A stretch of 13,334 nucleotides of DNA from Desulfocapsaceae bacterium (lineage in GTDB: Bacteria > Desulfobacterota > Desulfobulbia > Desulfobulbales > Desulfocapsaceae): NCBI GenBank assembly GCA_029934775.1, contig JAOZLO010000027.1, positions 1 to 13,334 of the forward strand, given 5' to 3'. Within the stretch, counting starts at the first letter, position 1, and every line of letters starts with the position of its first letter. The notes beneath the pieces are model-generated. The model did no database searches. It was not told the DNA's origin and saw nothing but the letters and a program-made list of their open reading frames with translations. Position numbers and translations under genes: made by a program. Shown piece by piece: positions 1 to 7,741 of this stretch.

Positions 1-194
1 GGCTCTGGCATTTTATCTGCGATTATAAGGTATGAAAGCCTTCTTTCTTTTTTCAAATACTTCCCCTAACACCCATGAAATGCTTTCACAACGAAGCATG
101 AAACTTAAGTCTGTACAATAAAAGAGCCATAGCTGCACTAGGAGACTATCACACGGGCCCACCGAAAATCCCCGATACAGACACTCAAAACAGG
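1..194. other. non-coding left edge
   Basis: No open frame with a plausible start and ribosome site is visible here, and no tRNA-like fold. Two small structures can be seen. GAAAG/CTTTC (34-38 and 43-47) is followed by six T, which on the + strand would make a weak terminator for a gene left of the window. ATGCTT/AAGCAT (80-85 and 94-99) is flanked by direct copies of CATGAAA (74-80 and 98-104). Both are short and could be chance. Confidence 0.4.
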
Positions 195-223
195 TTGCCA
201 GCTGAGATAAATAGCTATATTAT
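195..223 (+). promoter_or_regulatory. sigma70-type promoter of the class II aldolase gene
   Basis: TTGCCA (195-200, one mismatch to TTGACA) is followed by exactly 17 bases and then TATTAT (218-223, one mismatch to TATAAT). Transcription would start near 230, leaving an AT-rich leader of about 70 bases before the ATG at 302. No other promoter in the window is as close to consensus except the one at 13090. Confidence 0.6.
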
Positions 224-301
224 CAATATAATGCATCATACACATATGGGCATCAACTTGAAACATCAATAAAATTCATAATTACAGAAAAAAGTGGAAA
301 A

Positions 302-901
302 ATGGAGACGTACCAAGGTGTAAAATTTCAATTTTCACGGTCAAGTCCATCATTTGATTATGACCGGAAGCTGGGGATTCTTAATCGCTGGGTTTATCTT
401 TTTACAGAACTCGGTCTTGCTCCGATGCACAGTTCAGGGGCATACGGCAACCAGTCTTACAGGACGACATCCAGTTCATTTATCATTACCCGATCGGGAA
501 TGAGCCCGCAGAAACAGCTCAATACGGCAAATTATGTTCATGTAATAGGATTTGATACCGTAAACGGGTTTATGACAGAAGGTCTTGCTACACCATCTTC
601 AGAGAGTTTTCTGCATAATATACTTTATGAGGCCCTTCCCCATATAAACACAATTTTTCATGGCCACTCATATCTACTCGAGAAATATGCTCAACAGCTG
701 GATATACCTGTAACTAAACAATTCCATGACTATGGCACCCCGGAGCTTGCTGAGTCCGCATTACAAATAACAAAAGAAAACACTCTTTTGTTTATTCTCA
801 AGGATCACGGCTTTGTTGCACTGGGAAAAGATATGGAAACAACAGGAAAGATGACCCTTGACTATTATATCAAACTCATTACTCTGGTAAGGGATAAGTG
901 A
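302..901 (+). CDS. class II aldolase/adducin family protein
   Basis: This 199-residue protein has the length and motif order of the class II (zinc) aldolase/adducin family, which includes L-fuculose-phosphate aldolase, L-ribulose-phosphate 4-epimerase and methylthioribulose-phosphate dehydratase. Members act in the cytoplasm on phosphorylated or free ketose-type substrates. Visible motifs: a glycine-rich GAYGNQSYR segment (46-54); SFIITRSGMSP (59-69), the usual strand and loop before the substrate site; PSSE with Glu101 as the likely acid/base; His120 and His122 in HGHS as zinc ligands; and His169 in KDHGFVALG as the third ligand. The Glu101-to-His120 spacing of 19 equals that in E. coli FucA (Glu73, His92). 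The metal site looks intact, so an active enzyme is likely. The ribosome site is weak (GTGGA at 294-298). The gene faces away from the isomerase/lyase cluster and has its own promoter, so a shared pathway is only inference. Substrate unknown. Confidence 0.85.
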   Translation: METYQGVKFQFSRSSPSFDYDRKLGILNRWVYLFTELGLAPMHSSGAYGNQSYRTTSSSFIITRSGMSPQKQLNTANYVHVIGFDTVNGFMTEGLATPSSESFLHNILYEALPHINTIFHGHSYLLEKYAQQLDIPVTKQFHDYGTPELAESALQITKENTLLFILKDHGFVALGKDMETTGKMTLDYYIKLITLVRDK

Positions 902-948
902 TTGAAAGTCTTGCAACAGCCCGGACCTGACAATACATTAAGCTTGAT

Positions 949-1971
949 TTACCCGACAAAGTTACCAAGTTTGATAAGTTGTGCGTCCATAAGCTCTTTT
1001 TCCCGGGATCCCGAGATAACTATGTCAGGATTAGGCACAAAATCAAGACCATCGTTTCTCCTGTCATAAGGGACGGAATTAAGGATAACTTTCATTGCGT
1101 TCAGACGAGCTTGATGTTTATTGTTAGAACGGACAATGGTCCATGGTGCTATATTTGTGTGAGTTCTCTTCAGCATTTCGTATTTCTGCTTAGTGAAGTC
1201 ATCCCATCGATCCTGAGCCTGAACATCAATTTCCGAAAGTTTCCATTGTCTCAGCGGATCAGTTTTTCTTCTTTTAAATCGCCTGGCCTGCTCCTCATTG
1301 GTCACTGAAAAGTAGAGTTTAACCAGTATAGTCCCCTGCCGAACCAGATCTTTTTCAAGACCTATTACTCCCTGCATAAAATCTTTATATTCTTCAGGTG
1401 TACAAAATCCAAAGACTGGCTCAACAACTGCCCGATTATACCAACTCCTGTCAAAAAGAACGACCTCTCCACCTCTTGGCAGCTGGGCTATATATTTTTG
1501 AAAAAACCACTGTGTCTTCTCTCTATCTGTCGGTTTACCCAAAGCAACCACCCGATAGTGTTTTTCGTTCATATAACGGGTAACCCGACGAATAGTGCCG
1601 CCTTTCCCGGCAGCATCCCGTCCTTCAAATAAAATTATCATCCTTCTGCCATTTTTTTCCAGGCACTTCTGCATTCGGATAAGTTCTGCCTGATAAGGTT
1701 TGAGTGCCTCTTCACGATGGTAGCGCCGGATGGCTTTTTTCTGAAATTCATTCAAACGTGGAGCACCTTTTATCAACTGCTTATACTCTTTCAGTAAATC
1801 CTTCAAAAGAACTTCTTTTTTCTGGAACAGGATAGTTTCCGGGTTTTTATCCTTTTTATCTTGTTTTTTCTTTTTGGATTGTTGTAACTTTTGAGTTTTG
1901 GTTTTTTCTATCTTTTTGGCCTTAGCAGAGATGGGTTTCTTACTGTCAGAATTGTCTTTTTTCTCGGTCAT
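949..1971 (-). CDS. ppk2: polyphosphate kinase 2 family protein
   Basis: A 340-residue PPK2-family enzyme, which transfers phosphate between polyphosphate and nucleoside di- or monophosphates in the cytoplasm. The P-loop fold is clear: Walker A GRDAAGKGG (117-125), the family segment REKTQWFFQKYIAQLP (150-165), Walker B VVLFDRSWYNR (170-180) and the basic lid RRKTDPLRQWKLS (234-246). The sequence most resembles single-domain class I PPK2, but class and direction cannot be fixed by eye. It is longer than usual at the N-terminus: the first 45 residues contain 17 lysines and almost no hydrophobic residues, so this is a disordered basic tail. The ATG at 1971 is preceded by GAGGAG about 10 bases upstream. 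The gene converges with the class II aldolase gene (47-base gap, no clear terminator). It follows the DHDPS-type lyase gene in the same direction after 149 bases, so it may have its own promoter. Confidence 0.93.
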   Translation of the reverse strand: MTEKKDNSDSKKPISAKAKKIEKTKTQKLQQSKKKKQDKKDKNPETILFQKKEVLLKDLLKEYKQLIKGAPRLNEFQKKAIRRYHREEALKPYQAELIRMQKCLEKNGRRMIILFEGRDAAGKGGTIRRVTRYMNEKHYRVVALGKPTDREKTQWFFQKYIAQLPRGGEVVLFDRSWYNRAVVEPVFGFCTPEEYKDFMQGVIGLEKDLVRQGTILVKLYFSVTNEEQARRFKRRKTDPLRQWKLSEIDVQAQDRWDDFTKQKYEMLKRTHTNIAPWTIVRSNNKHQARLNAMKVILNSVPYDRRNDGLDFVPNPDIVISGSREKELMDAQLIKLGNFVG

Positions 1972-2040
1972 GGCTCATCTTCTCCTCTTATTCAATTGTT
2001 AAAACCATAGCACAATAAAATCACACATGTTTTTTCCGAA

Positions 2041-2053
2041 AAACGTCACGTTT
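2041..2053. repeat. 13-bp palindrome upstream of ppk2
   Basis: AAACGTCACGTTT is an inverted repeat with 6-base arms around one central base. It lies about 70 bases upstream of the ppk2 ATG, where an operator could sit. No convincing promoter hexamers were found beside it, so a regulatory role is speculative. Confidence 0.25.
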
Positions 2054-2107
2054 AACAGCCAATATCATTTAGAATAGCCATAAAGTCAATGGAAGAAAAA
2101 CAGTGCA

Positions 2108-2126
2108 GGATAAATAGATATTATCC
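2108..2126 (-). terminator. weak stem-loop at the end of the catabolic cluster
   Basis: GGATAA (2108-2113) and TTATCC (2121-2126) are perfect inverted repeats around a 7-base loop and overlap the stop codon of the DHDPS-family gene. On the leftward transcript the stem is followed after about 8 bases by a run of five T. The stem is short and AT-rich, so at best this is a weak terminator. Confidence 0.25.
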
Positions 2127-3023
2127 CTCAATACTGAATCTTTGCAACATCTCTTCAATCATTGCCCGATGTTCTGGTCTGAACCGATGGAAGGGTTGCT
2201 CCATGTAGTCATCACAAACACCGAGAACTGAAAGGCAGCACTTTGTGGCTTTAATGTATTTCGATGCATATTTACCAACGGTGTATATTTCCTGAAACTC
2301 TTCAATTTTATTCGACAGCTTTTCTACCCGTACAGTGTCACCAGCTATTTTTGCATTGTAACAATCAACGAATAATTTTGGATAAACGTTTGCTCCTCCT
2401 GAGACCCCTCCATCGCCACCAATATCAAGTGATAAAGGCATAAGAGCCTCGGGACCTATAAAGATAGACCAGTCAGGTCTCAATTTTTTAAGTTTGCAGA
2501 TTTCTTTATAATAGGTGATATCTCCACTGGAATCTTTTATACCCACAATCCCTTCTAAATCTGCTAAATATTTTAAGGTTTCAATTTCAAACCAGATTTT
2601 GGTCATTCCCGGGAAATTGTAGAGCATCAGCGGAAGCCTTAATCGAGGCACCATATCCTTTATATATGCGGATAATTCGGTCTGGCCGGCAGGAAAATAA
2701 TAGGGTGCTGTTAATACCAGGGCATCTGCTCCCTCAGTATGTGCAATTTCAGCCAACTTTACCGTTTCAACACTCGATGTATCAGTAATCCCAACAAAAA
2801 CCGGAATACGGCCTCTGGTGATTTTACAGGCCAGCCTGATTATTTCTCGCCTCAAACCATAACTCAGACTCTGGGCCTCACCTGTTGTCCCCAAAACAAA
2901 AAGACCATGAACCCCTCCTGCTATTACACGCTCAATTAAACATTCAAATCCTTCCCTGTCCAGGTTATCCCGCCCTGCCAGAGGTGTCACCAATGGTGAG
3001 ATAATCCCCTTATAAAGCCCCAT
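2121..3023 (-). CDS. dihydrodipicolinate synthase/N-acetylneuraminate lyase family protein
   Basis: This 300-residue TIM-barrel protein belongs to the class I aldolase family of DapA, NanA and 2-keto-3-deoxy acid aldolases, whose members form a Schiff base with pyruvate or another 2-oxo acid. Visible: GTTGE (45-49), which binds the 2-oxo acid carboxylate; the catalytic tyrosine Tyr135 in LYNFPG; and the Schiff-base lysine Lys163 in GIKDSSGD. Aligning Tyr135 to DapA Tyr133 puts Met140 where DapA has Arg138, the residue that grips aspartate semialdehyde. A housekeeping DapA role is therefore unlikely, and catabolic aldolase or hydratase activity is favoured. The ATG has a perfect AAAGGAGG five bases upstream. 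It begins 19 bases after the isomerase stop, so the two are translated from one message, and it is the last gene of the cluster. In context it would be the cleavage step giving pyruvate or a related product; the substrate is not determinable. Confidence 0.88.
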   Translation of the reverse strand: MGLYKGIISPLVTPLAGRDNLDREGFECLIERVIAGGVHGLFVLGTTGEAQSLSYGLRREIIRLACKITRGRIPVFVGITDTSSVETVKLAEIAHTEGADALVLTAPYYFPAGQTELSAYIKDMVPRLRLPLMLYNFPGMTKIWFEIETLKYLADLEGIVGIKDSSGDITYYKEICKLKKLRPDWSIFIGPEALMPLSLDIGGDGGVSGGANVYPKLFVDCYNAKIAGDTVRVEKLSNKIEEFQEIYTVGKYASKYIKATKCCLSVLGVCDDYMEQPFHRFRPEHRAMIEEMLQRFSIEG

Positions 3024-3042
3024 GAAAACCTCCTTTAATCGG

Positions 3043-4635
3043 CTACGTAAGCGTATCCTTCACATCTCCGGCAACCCTGACCGGGATTCCAAGATGACTG
3101 CATGTTGCAATGAGTTCCTCAAGAATATCTCCGTATCCGATGGTTATATGGTTGGACATGTGAGTAGACATACATTGATCTCTATCGTATCCCGATATAT
3201 GTACATTTGCGATTGGCCATTCAGCAGTGGTTTTATTCAGTCGTTCCTGAACCTCATCTTCGTCCATCGGCAACACTTCACCGACTCCGCAATCCATGCC
3301 AATTTCCCCAAAACTTTCATAAAACCGTGCCCAGGTAATCACCCCAGGTTTGGAAACTCCGGAACATGAACCGCCGCCGAGAGGGAAATACATGGGGGGT
3401 TGGCGATAAACCTTTGTTTTGGACCAACCTCCAAAATGAGCGGGTGGCGCACCACCTGAGATCTCAAGCACCCAGACAAATTTTCCTTCATACTCCCTTC
3501 CCCAGCGAATATCATGCAGCGTTGTCTCCGGTTCCATATTTTTACGTTCATAAATATCGTTCATCAGGACTTGTGGTACACCCGAACCTACGTCACCTTC
3601 ATTAAAATGAATTATCGGCTTGCCCCTGCGAATAACTTCTTTTAAAACCGGATCAAAAACATCTGGTCTTTCTGAGTTATTCAGCATCCCTTCAGCAAGA
3701 TCAGAAGCGGCGACACACCTTACAAGCCCGACCTGGTAAGGAATACCAATGGCTGCAAGACCAAACCGCTGGGCATATCTGGCTGCGGCAGAATACATTT
3801 TCATCTGTTCCAGTACCTGCGAATGAACAAGTTCTTCAAATTGATTCACTCCCCAGTCGAACCAGGTTCCTTCTTTTACCAGCCAGTCAAGATGTCCCTG
3901 GGCCTCTTGATCCGATACAGTTGCCATTTCAGCCACAAGATCGGATTGGCTGAGCAGTTCTAGCGGCATCCCGATAGAACCCAGTTTTGCCGGGTTGATC
4001 AGGGCATTGAGCATCCCCATACAGCCGGGATCAAGTTGCCCAATTATGCGTTTTTTATTGATAATCTCATTGGCCAACTCTTTGCCGAAAGAATCCGTCT
4101 CCGGTGCAATCTTCAATGTATCTGCTGCTGCGAGGTGGGACATGTCATATTCGATTGTTCCATTCTCACACCAGCCCTTCAACCGATCCATAAATTTTTT
4201 ATCTGCTGCAAAATTATCACTCCATAATCGTGAGTGTTCTACACAGAGTCTGCTGAGTGTTGCAGAATGATTCAAAAGTGCCACAAGTCCGGGCCAGGTG
4301 CCATCGAAGTTCCCGAGTAACAATATGGGCCCTCCATGAGTCTGCAGGCTGCTTGCTACGTGATGAGCATAAGCCCAGATGCTCAGCAGGATAACCACCG
4401 GTGCTTTCGACTCTACTCTAGAAAAAATCTCAGCTCCCAAACACTGCTTCGTTATAAAACCATGTCTGGTTGTTTCATCATACCCAGGTAACACTTCGAC
4501 TTCATACCCGAGTATGTCAAAAGCCCTGGTTACACTGTCTATGGTCTCTTGCTGTTTGGGCCAGCAAGTTTCACAGGCTAAATCACGAAAATCACCATTT
4601 GAAATCAGATAAATTTTCTGTCTCTTGACTGCCAT
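3043..4635 (-). CDS. L-fucose/L-arabinose isomerase-like protein
   Basis: The 530-residue product resembles the L-fucose isomerase-like family, Mn2+-dependent enzymes that interconvert aldoses and ketoses. The N-terminal half (about 1-200) looks like the Rossmann-type domains of that fold, for example [15 protein letters not shown] and [15 protein letters not shown]. The C-terminal half carries likely metal ligands: Glu346 in FNEGDVGSG, Asp375 in LHDIRWGR and His496 in [12 protein letters not shown], which by eye match E. coli FucI Glu337, Asp361 and His528. It is shorter than FucI (about 590) and the spacing differs, so it is a divergent member and the sugar is unknown. The in-frame GTG at 4644 lies inside the ribosome site (AAAGGTGA), so the ATG at 4635 was chosen. 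The gene follows dctM by 90 bases and precedes the DHDPS-family gene by 19, pointing to a role in using the TRAP substrate. A non-catalytic role cannot be excluded. Confidence 0.75.
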   Translation of the reverse strand: MAVKRQKIYLISNGDFRDLACETCWPKQQETIDSVTRAFDILGYEVEVLPGYDETTRHGFITKQCLGAEIFSRVESKAPVVILLSIWAYAHHVASSLQTHGGPILLLGNFDGTWPGLVALLNHSATLSRLCVEHSRLWSDNFAADKKFMDRLKGWCENGTIEYDMSHLAAADTLKIAPETDSFGKELANEIINKKRIIGQLDPGCMGMLNALINPAKLGSIGMPLELLSQSDLVAEMATVSDQEAQGHLDWLVKEGTWFDWGVNQFEELVHSQVLEQMKMYSAAARYAQRFGLAAIGIPYQVGLVRCVAASDLAEGMLNNSERPDVFDPVLKEVIRRGKPIIHFNEGDVGSGVPQVLMNDIYERKNMEPETTLHDIRWGREYEGKFVWVLEISGGAPPAHFGGWSKTKVYRQPPMYFPLGGGSCSGVSKPGVITWARFYESFGEIGMDCGVGEVLPMDEDEVQERLNKTTAEWPIANVHISGYDRDQCMSTHMSNHITIGYGDILEELIATCSHLGIPVRVAGDVKDTLT

Positions 4636-4725
4636 GAGATTCACCTTTTCAGGTTGTTCATTTTTGTGTCTATCTGCTGCTGGAAATCATACATATCTTT
4701 GAATATTTCAAATCTAACAATCAAA

Positions 4726-6021
4726 TTACATTCCCATCATCGAAGGCAAAAAAGTGACAAGAGGAGGAATATAGGTGACCACAATCAAAACTGCAAAAAG
4801 TACCATGAGCATGGGTATGATCTCTTTTATTACGCTCTTAAGAGGGGTTCCGGAGATTCCGGAAACAACAAACAGAAGCATGCCAAATGGTGGAGTTGAT
4901 AACCCGATCATCATATTCAAGGTGATAACAACACCGAAATGAACCGGATCAATCCCCAGTTTTAATACCAGAGGAAGAACAATTGGAATAAAAACAAGAA
5001 TGATACACATGGTGTCAACAAACATACCAAGTATCAGGAAAATGATATTAATCAATAGCAATAACAGGTATTTGTTATTTGTAACTCCCAGTAAAAATGT
5101 GGCAACTGTATCGGGAATGTGCTCTATGGCAACGATGTAAGAAAACACGTATGCTGAACCGACCAGCAGTGACAATATTCCGGTTGTTTTTACGGTAGAC
5201 AGGACAACCCGTATAAAATCGCCATAGCCCATAGCCCGGTAAACAAAAATGGAAATTATAATGGCGTAGAGTGATGCCAGCGCACCTGCTTCTGTTGGAG
5301 TTACAATTCCTGAATAAATACCACCTAAAAGAACCACCACTGAAAAAAGTGCGGGAGCCGCTTTAAATGTAATATGCAGAAGTTCTGGGAAGAGTACTTT
5401 CTTTCCCCGCGGATAATTTCGTTTATTGGCTATATATGCGATATAGGCCATGAGCGCTAGCCCAACCAGTATGCCGGGTACCATGCCTCCAATGAATAAG
5501 GCACCAATGGAAGCTCCAGATAGCATCGAATAAAAAATCATTGGGATACTCGGTGGGAAAACCGGCCCTATAGTTGCCGATGCGGCTGTGATAGCACAAC
5601 TAAATCCGTCATCATAGCCATGCTCTTTCATGGCTTTAATTTCCATCATCCCAAGTCCGGAAGCATCGGCCAGTGCCGATCCGGTCATTCCGGAGAAGAT
5701 AATTGACGCAACCACATTGACATGACCAAGGCCGCCCTTTCTCCGTCCTACTATTGTCGAGGCAAAAGAAAAAATCATGTCAGTGACTTTACCTGAGTTC
5801 ATGATTTCAGCCATAAATACAAACAGCGGCACTGCTATAAGCACGAAACTCGAATTCAGGCTTGTCAGCAGCTGGGTTGCAACCATACTGGTATCTGCGA
5901 TGGGCCCCTGGGCGAGAGAAAAATAGAAAATGGAAGACATCAACATGCCTGCAGCAATTGGTATTCTCAAGATGAAAACGAGAATAAAACTGATGACAAA
6001 AATAGTCAGAGGTATGTTCAT
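4726..6021 (-). CDS. dctM: TRAP transporter large permease (DctM family)
   Basis: A 431-residue, very hydrophobic protein with the length and about 12-13 membrane segments of the TRAP large subunit, the channel that couples substrate uptake to Na+ or H+ entry across the inner membrane. Family marks: PLFVFMAEIMNSG (65-77), FSGMTGSALAD (109-119), GPVFPPSIPMI (152-162) and, near the C-terminus, NMMIGLSTPPFGMLLFV. These glycine- and proline-rich re-entrant segments are the conserved transport core. Its ATG overlaps the dctQ stop in an ATGA (6018-6021), a sign of translational coupling, as is usual for the Q and M subunits. GAGGA lies 8 bases upstream within dctQ. With dctP and dctQ it forms a complete tripartite transporter. 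Confidence 0.96.
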   Translation of the reverse strand: MNIPLTIFVISFILVFILRIPIAAGMLMSSIFYFSLAQGPIADTSMVATQLLTSLNSSFVLIAVPLFVFMAEIMNSGKVTDMIFSFASTIVGRRKGGLGHVNVVASIIFSGMTGSALADASGLGMMEIKAMKEHGYDDGFSCAITAASATIGPVFPPSIPMIFYSMLSGASIGALFIGGMVPGILVGLALMAYIAYIANKRNYPRGKKVLFPELLHITFKAAPALFSVVVLLGGIYSGIVTPTEAGALASLYAIIISIFVYRAMGYGDFIRVVLSTVKTTGILSLLVGSAYVFSYIVAIEHIPDTVATFLLGVTNNKYLLLLLINIIFLILGMFVDTMCIILVFIPIVLPLVLKLGIDPVHFGVVITLNMMIGLSTPPFGMLLFVVSGISGTPLKSVIKEIIPMLMVLFAVLIVVTYIPPLVTFLPSMMGM

Positions 6022-6524
6022 TCTGACGATCCTCTGGTAAAAAAAATCATAAGGTCATCAACCAGATCCCTGCCAATTCTTCCAATCATAAAAACCAGAA
6101 ATACAACAAACGGAAAGAATGCAATGTCCATTGGGATTTTCAACACATTAGATTTTTTAAACCCCATGAACAATACGTAATCAAGCGAAGGGTACAGGGC
6201 AATAGAAAACGCGGCAAACAACATTGTGTTACCAATCAGTCTCATATACAACTGTAATCCAGGACTGACCGCATCATACAGCATGCTGAAAGCGACATGG
6301 CTGTCCGTTCTCTTTGCATACAGTCCTCCCAGGAGAGTTACCCAGATAAAACAGATAAGCGTCAACTCCAGAGGCCAGGTAAGGGGAACCAGGAAATATC
6401 TACAGAAGATCTGAAGAAGAAATGTGCCAAACAGGATTAGAAAGGCTGTCACCGGGATATATTTCTCAACGATGTCCAGACAAAAATGCCAGACAACCTT
6501 CGTATAGCTGGCTCCATTTCCCAT
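6018..6524 (-). CDS. dctQ: TRAP transporter small permease (DctQ family)
   Basis: A small membrane protein of 168 residues with four predicted helices, matching the DctQ subunit that pairs with DctM. The segment CRYFLVPLTWPLELTLICFIWVTLLGG, after helix 1 and through helix 2, has the family's conserved W-x-x-E pattern. The frame stays open up to a TTG at 6611, which would add 29 residues. That extension has no ribosome site, would start 10 bases after the dctP stop, and would run through a stem-loop at 6567-6603. The ATG at 6524 has GGGG about 6 bases upstream and gives the normal family length, so it is preferred. A homopolymer of eight T on the coding strand lies near the 3' end (6039-6046), just before the overlap with dctM. 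Confidence 0.9.
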   Translation of the reverse strand: MGNGASYTKVVWHFCLDIVEKYIPVTAFLILFGTFLLQIFCRYFLVPLTWPLELTLICFIWVTLLGGLYAKRTDSHVAFSMLYDAVSPGLQLYMRLIGNTMLFAAFSIALYPSLDYVLFMGFKKSNVLKIPMDIAFFPFVVFLVFMIGRIGRDLVDDLMIFFTRGSSE

Positions 6525-6566
6525 AATACACCCCGTCATCCGGTACCAAAACAACGTGCGCACCAG

Positions 6567-6603
6567 ATTATGGACAGGTGCAGTTAGACAACCTGCCCAT
6601 AAT
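6567..6603 (-). ncRNA. stem-loop between dctP and dctQ
   Basis: Arms 6567-6579 and 6591-6603 pair over 13 positions around an 11-base loop. The only non-Watson-Crick position is a G-U wobble in the leftward transcript; in the opposite strand it would be an A-C mismatch. This fits an RNA element of the leftward message. No T-run follows, so it is not a standard terminator. Its place just after the binding-protein gene fits the common pattern in which a hairpin protects the upstream message so that the binding protein outnumbers the permease (inference). Confidence 0.6.
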
Positions 6604-6620
6604 TTACTCAAAGTATTATC

Positions 6621-7616
6621 TTATTTTGCAGCCTGGATCTCTTCGTAGAGTTTTAAATCCCAGTCCTTCGAGATATCCTTGCTTTCAGTGAGATAAGAAT
6701 TTTTGGCATATTTCTGGAAAGCGTCTTTGTCAGGATCTTCTATGATGATAAGTCCCTTACTTTTAAAGAAATCCTGTAATGTAGTTTCGTTCGCAAGATT
6801 CTGCTCATCACATGACGCACGTGCCGCTTCGATAGCCTCCACAACCCATGCCCGCTGCTGATCAGTCAAAGATTTCCATTTTTTCTCATTTATGGTCGGC
6901 CATACTGAGTCTGCCAGGTGATCGGTAAGAACGATATACTTTGTTACTTCAAAAAACTTCGCATTTTTATCAGTTGGTAACGGGTTATCCTGGCCCTCAA
7001 TTGCACCTGTTTTCAGTCCCATATACACCTCTGAAAAGGACATTGGTGTGGGATTTCCGCCAAGAGCTTTCCCCAGGGCAAGCCATGTAGGGCTGCCGGG
7101 AGTTCTAAGTTTAACGCCTTTCATATCATCCGGATGACGAACTTCACCTACCTTTTCAACGAGATTAAGCTGACGGGTACCGAGATAGAATGCACCGAGG
7201 GGGCGGGCACCTGTCGCTTTGGCAACGTCGTCAAAAATTTTCTTGCCAATTTCACCATTGAGAACTTTAGTCATATGTTTATATCCACTGAAGGTATATA
7301 CCGCTCCAAGCATTGACAGATATGGCACGAATTCTGCGTTCCATCCGGCAGCAGTGTATACCATATCAATTGTCCCTCGCCTGACTGCCGCAATCTCCGC
7401 TTCCTGAGAAAAAAGCTGCCCGGAATGATAGACATCTACGTCCATTGTACCGTTAGATACCTTTTTCAATGTCATTTTGAACATCTGCATAGCTCTTGTA
7501 TGAGCATCACCAGGAACACTGACAGAAGAGAACGTCAACGTAACATTATCTCCCGCAAATGAGTTGGACACCACCAGCAACAGACCTGCAACAACTGCTA
7601 ATATTTTATTTATCAT
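6621..7616 (-). CDS. dctP: TRAP transporter periplasmic substrate-binding protein (DctP family)
   Basis: A 331-residue extracytoplasmic binding protein that delivers substrate to the DctQM permease. The N-terminus is a clear signal peptide: Lys4, a hydrophobic core ILAVVAGLLLVV, then SNSFA with likely cleavage after Ala21. Conserved DctP features follow: GQLFSQEAEIAAVRRGTID (66-84), the segment around Arg149 (GTRQL) and GVKLRTP with Arg171, the arginine that in characterised members pairs with the substrate carboxylate, then the EVYMGLKTGAIEGQDNP block (196-212). Retention of Arg171 suggests an organic acid or other carboxylated ligand. The ATG has AAAGGAGG five bases upstream, one of the strongest ribosome sites in the window, consistent with high expression. 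It lies 125 bases downstream of the symporter gene, with two hairpins in that gap. Confidence 0.96.
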   Translation of the reverse strand: MINKILAVVAGLLLVVSNSFAGDNVTLTFSSVSVPGDAHTRAMQMFKMTLKKVSNGTMDVDVYHSGQLFSQEAEIAAVRRGTIDMVYTAAGWNAEFVPYLSMLGAVYTFSGYKHMTKVLNGEIGKKIFDDVAKATGARPLGAFYLGTRQLNLVEKVGEVRHPDDMKGVKLRTPGSPTWLALGKALGGNPTPMSFSEVYMGLKTGAIEGQDNPLPTDKNAKFFEVTKYIVLTDHLADSVWPTINEKKWKSLTDQQRAWVVEAIEAARASCDEQNLANETTLQDFFKSKGLIIIEDPDKDAFQKYAKNSYLTESKDISKDWDLKLYEEIQAAK

Positions 7617-7636
7617 AACAACCTCCTTTAAAATGA

Positions 7637-7660
7637 GTTTTAGGACTTTACTCCTGAAAC
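7637..7660. promoter_or_regulatory. inverted repeat in the dctP leader
   Basis: GTTTTAGGA (7637-7645) and TCCTGAAAC (7652-7660) form 9-base arms with one imperfect position around 6 bases, about 20 bases upstream of the dctP ATG and close to its ribosome site. It could be an operator or an RNA hairpin controlling TRAP expression. No clear promoter hexamers were found near it. Confidence 0.35.
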
Positions 7661-7694
7661 CCTTGTTACAAACATTTCCTGTTCTTTACTCATG

Positions 7695-7718
7695 GGTGGC
7701 CTTCATATGAAGGCCACC
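7695..7718 (-). terminator. 24-bp perfect palindrome behind the symporter gene
   Basis: The two 12-base halves (7695-7706, beginning GGTGGCCTTC, and 7707-7718) are exact reverse complements and can form a 10-bp, GC-rich stem with an ATAT loop. It begins 24 bases past the stop of the symporter gene on the leftward transcript. There is no T-run on either side, so it may be a factor-dependent terminator, a processing or stability hairpin, or a protein-binding palindrome rather than a classical intrinsic terminator. Confidence 0.55.
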
Positions 7719-7741
7719 TTGCCAAACTGATTCATCAGCTG

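Noticed and set aside
902..948. Bidirectional terminator between the class II aldolase and ppk2 genes
   Set aside because: No stem with a T-run could be found in the 47 bases.
979..1308. 109-residue open frame on the + strand
   Set aside because: It is antisense to the conserved 3' half of ppk2 and shows no codon or motif support.
6525..6611. Longer dctQ beginning at a TTG
   Set aside because: No ribosome site, non-family N-terminal residues, and it would run through the dctP-dctQ stem-loop; the ATG at 6524 has a ribosome site and gives normal length.
7695..7735. Possible sigma54 promoter in the gap upstream of dctP
   Set aside because: GG and GC dinucleotides are present on the minus strand, but only 7 rather than 10 bases separate them.
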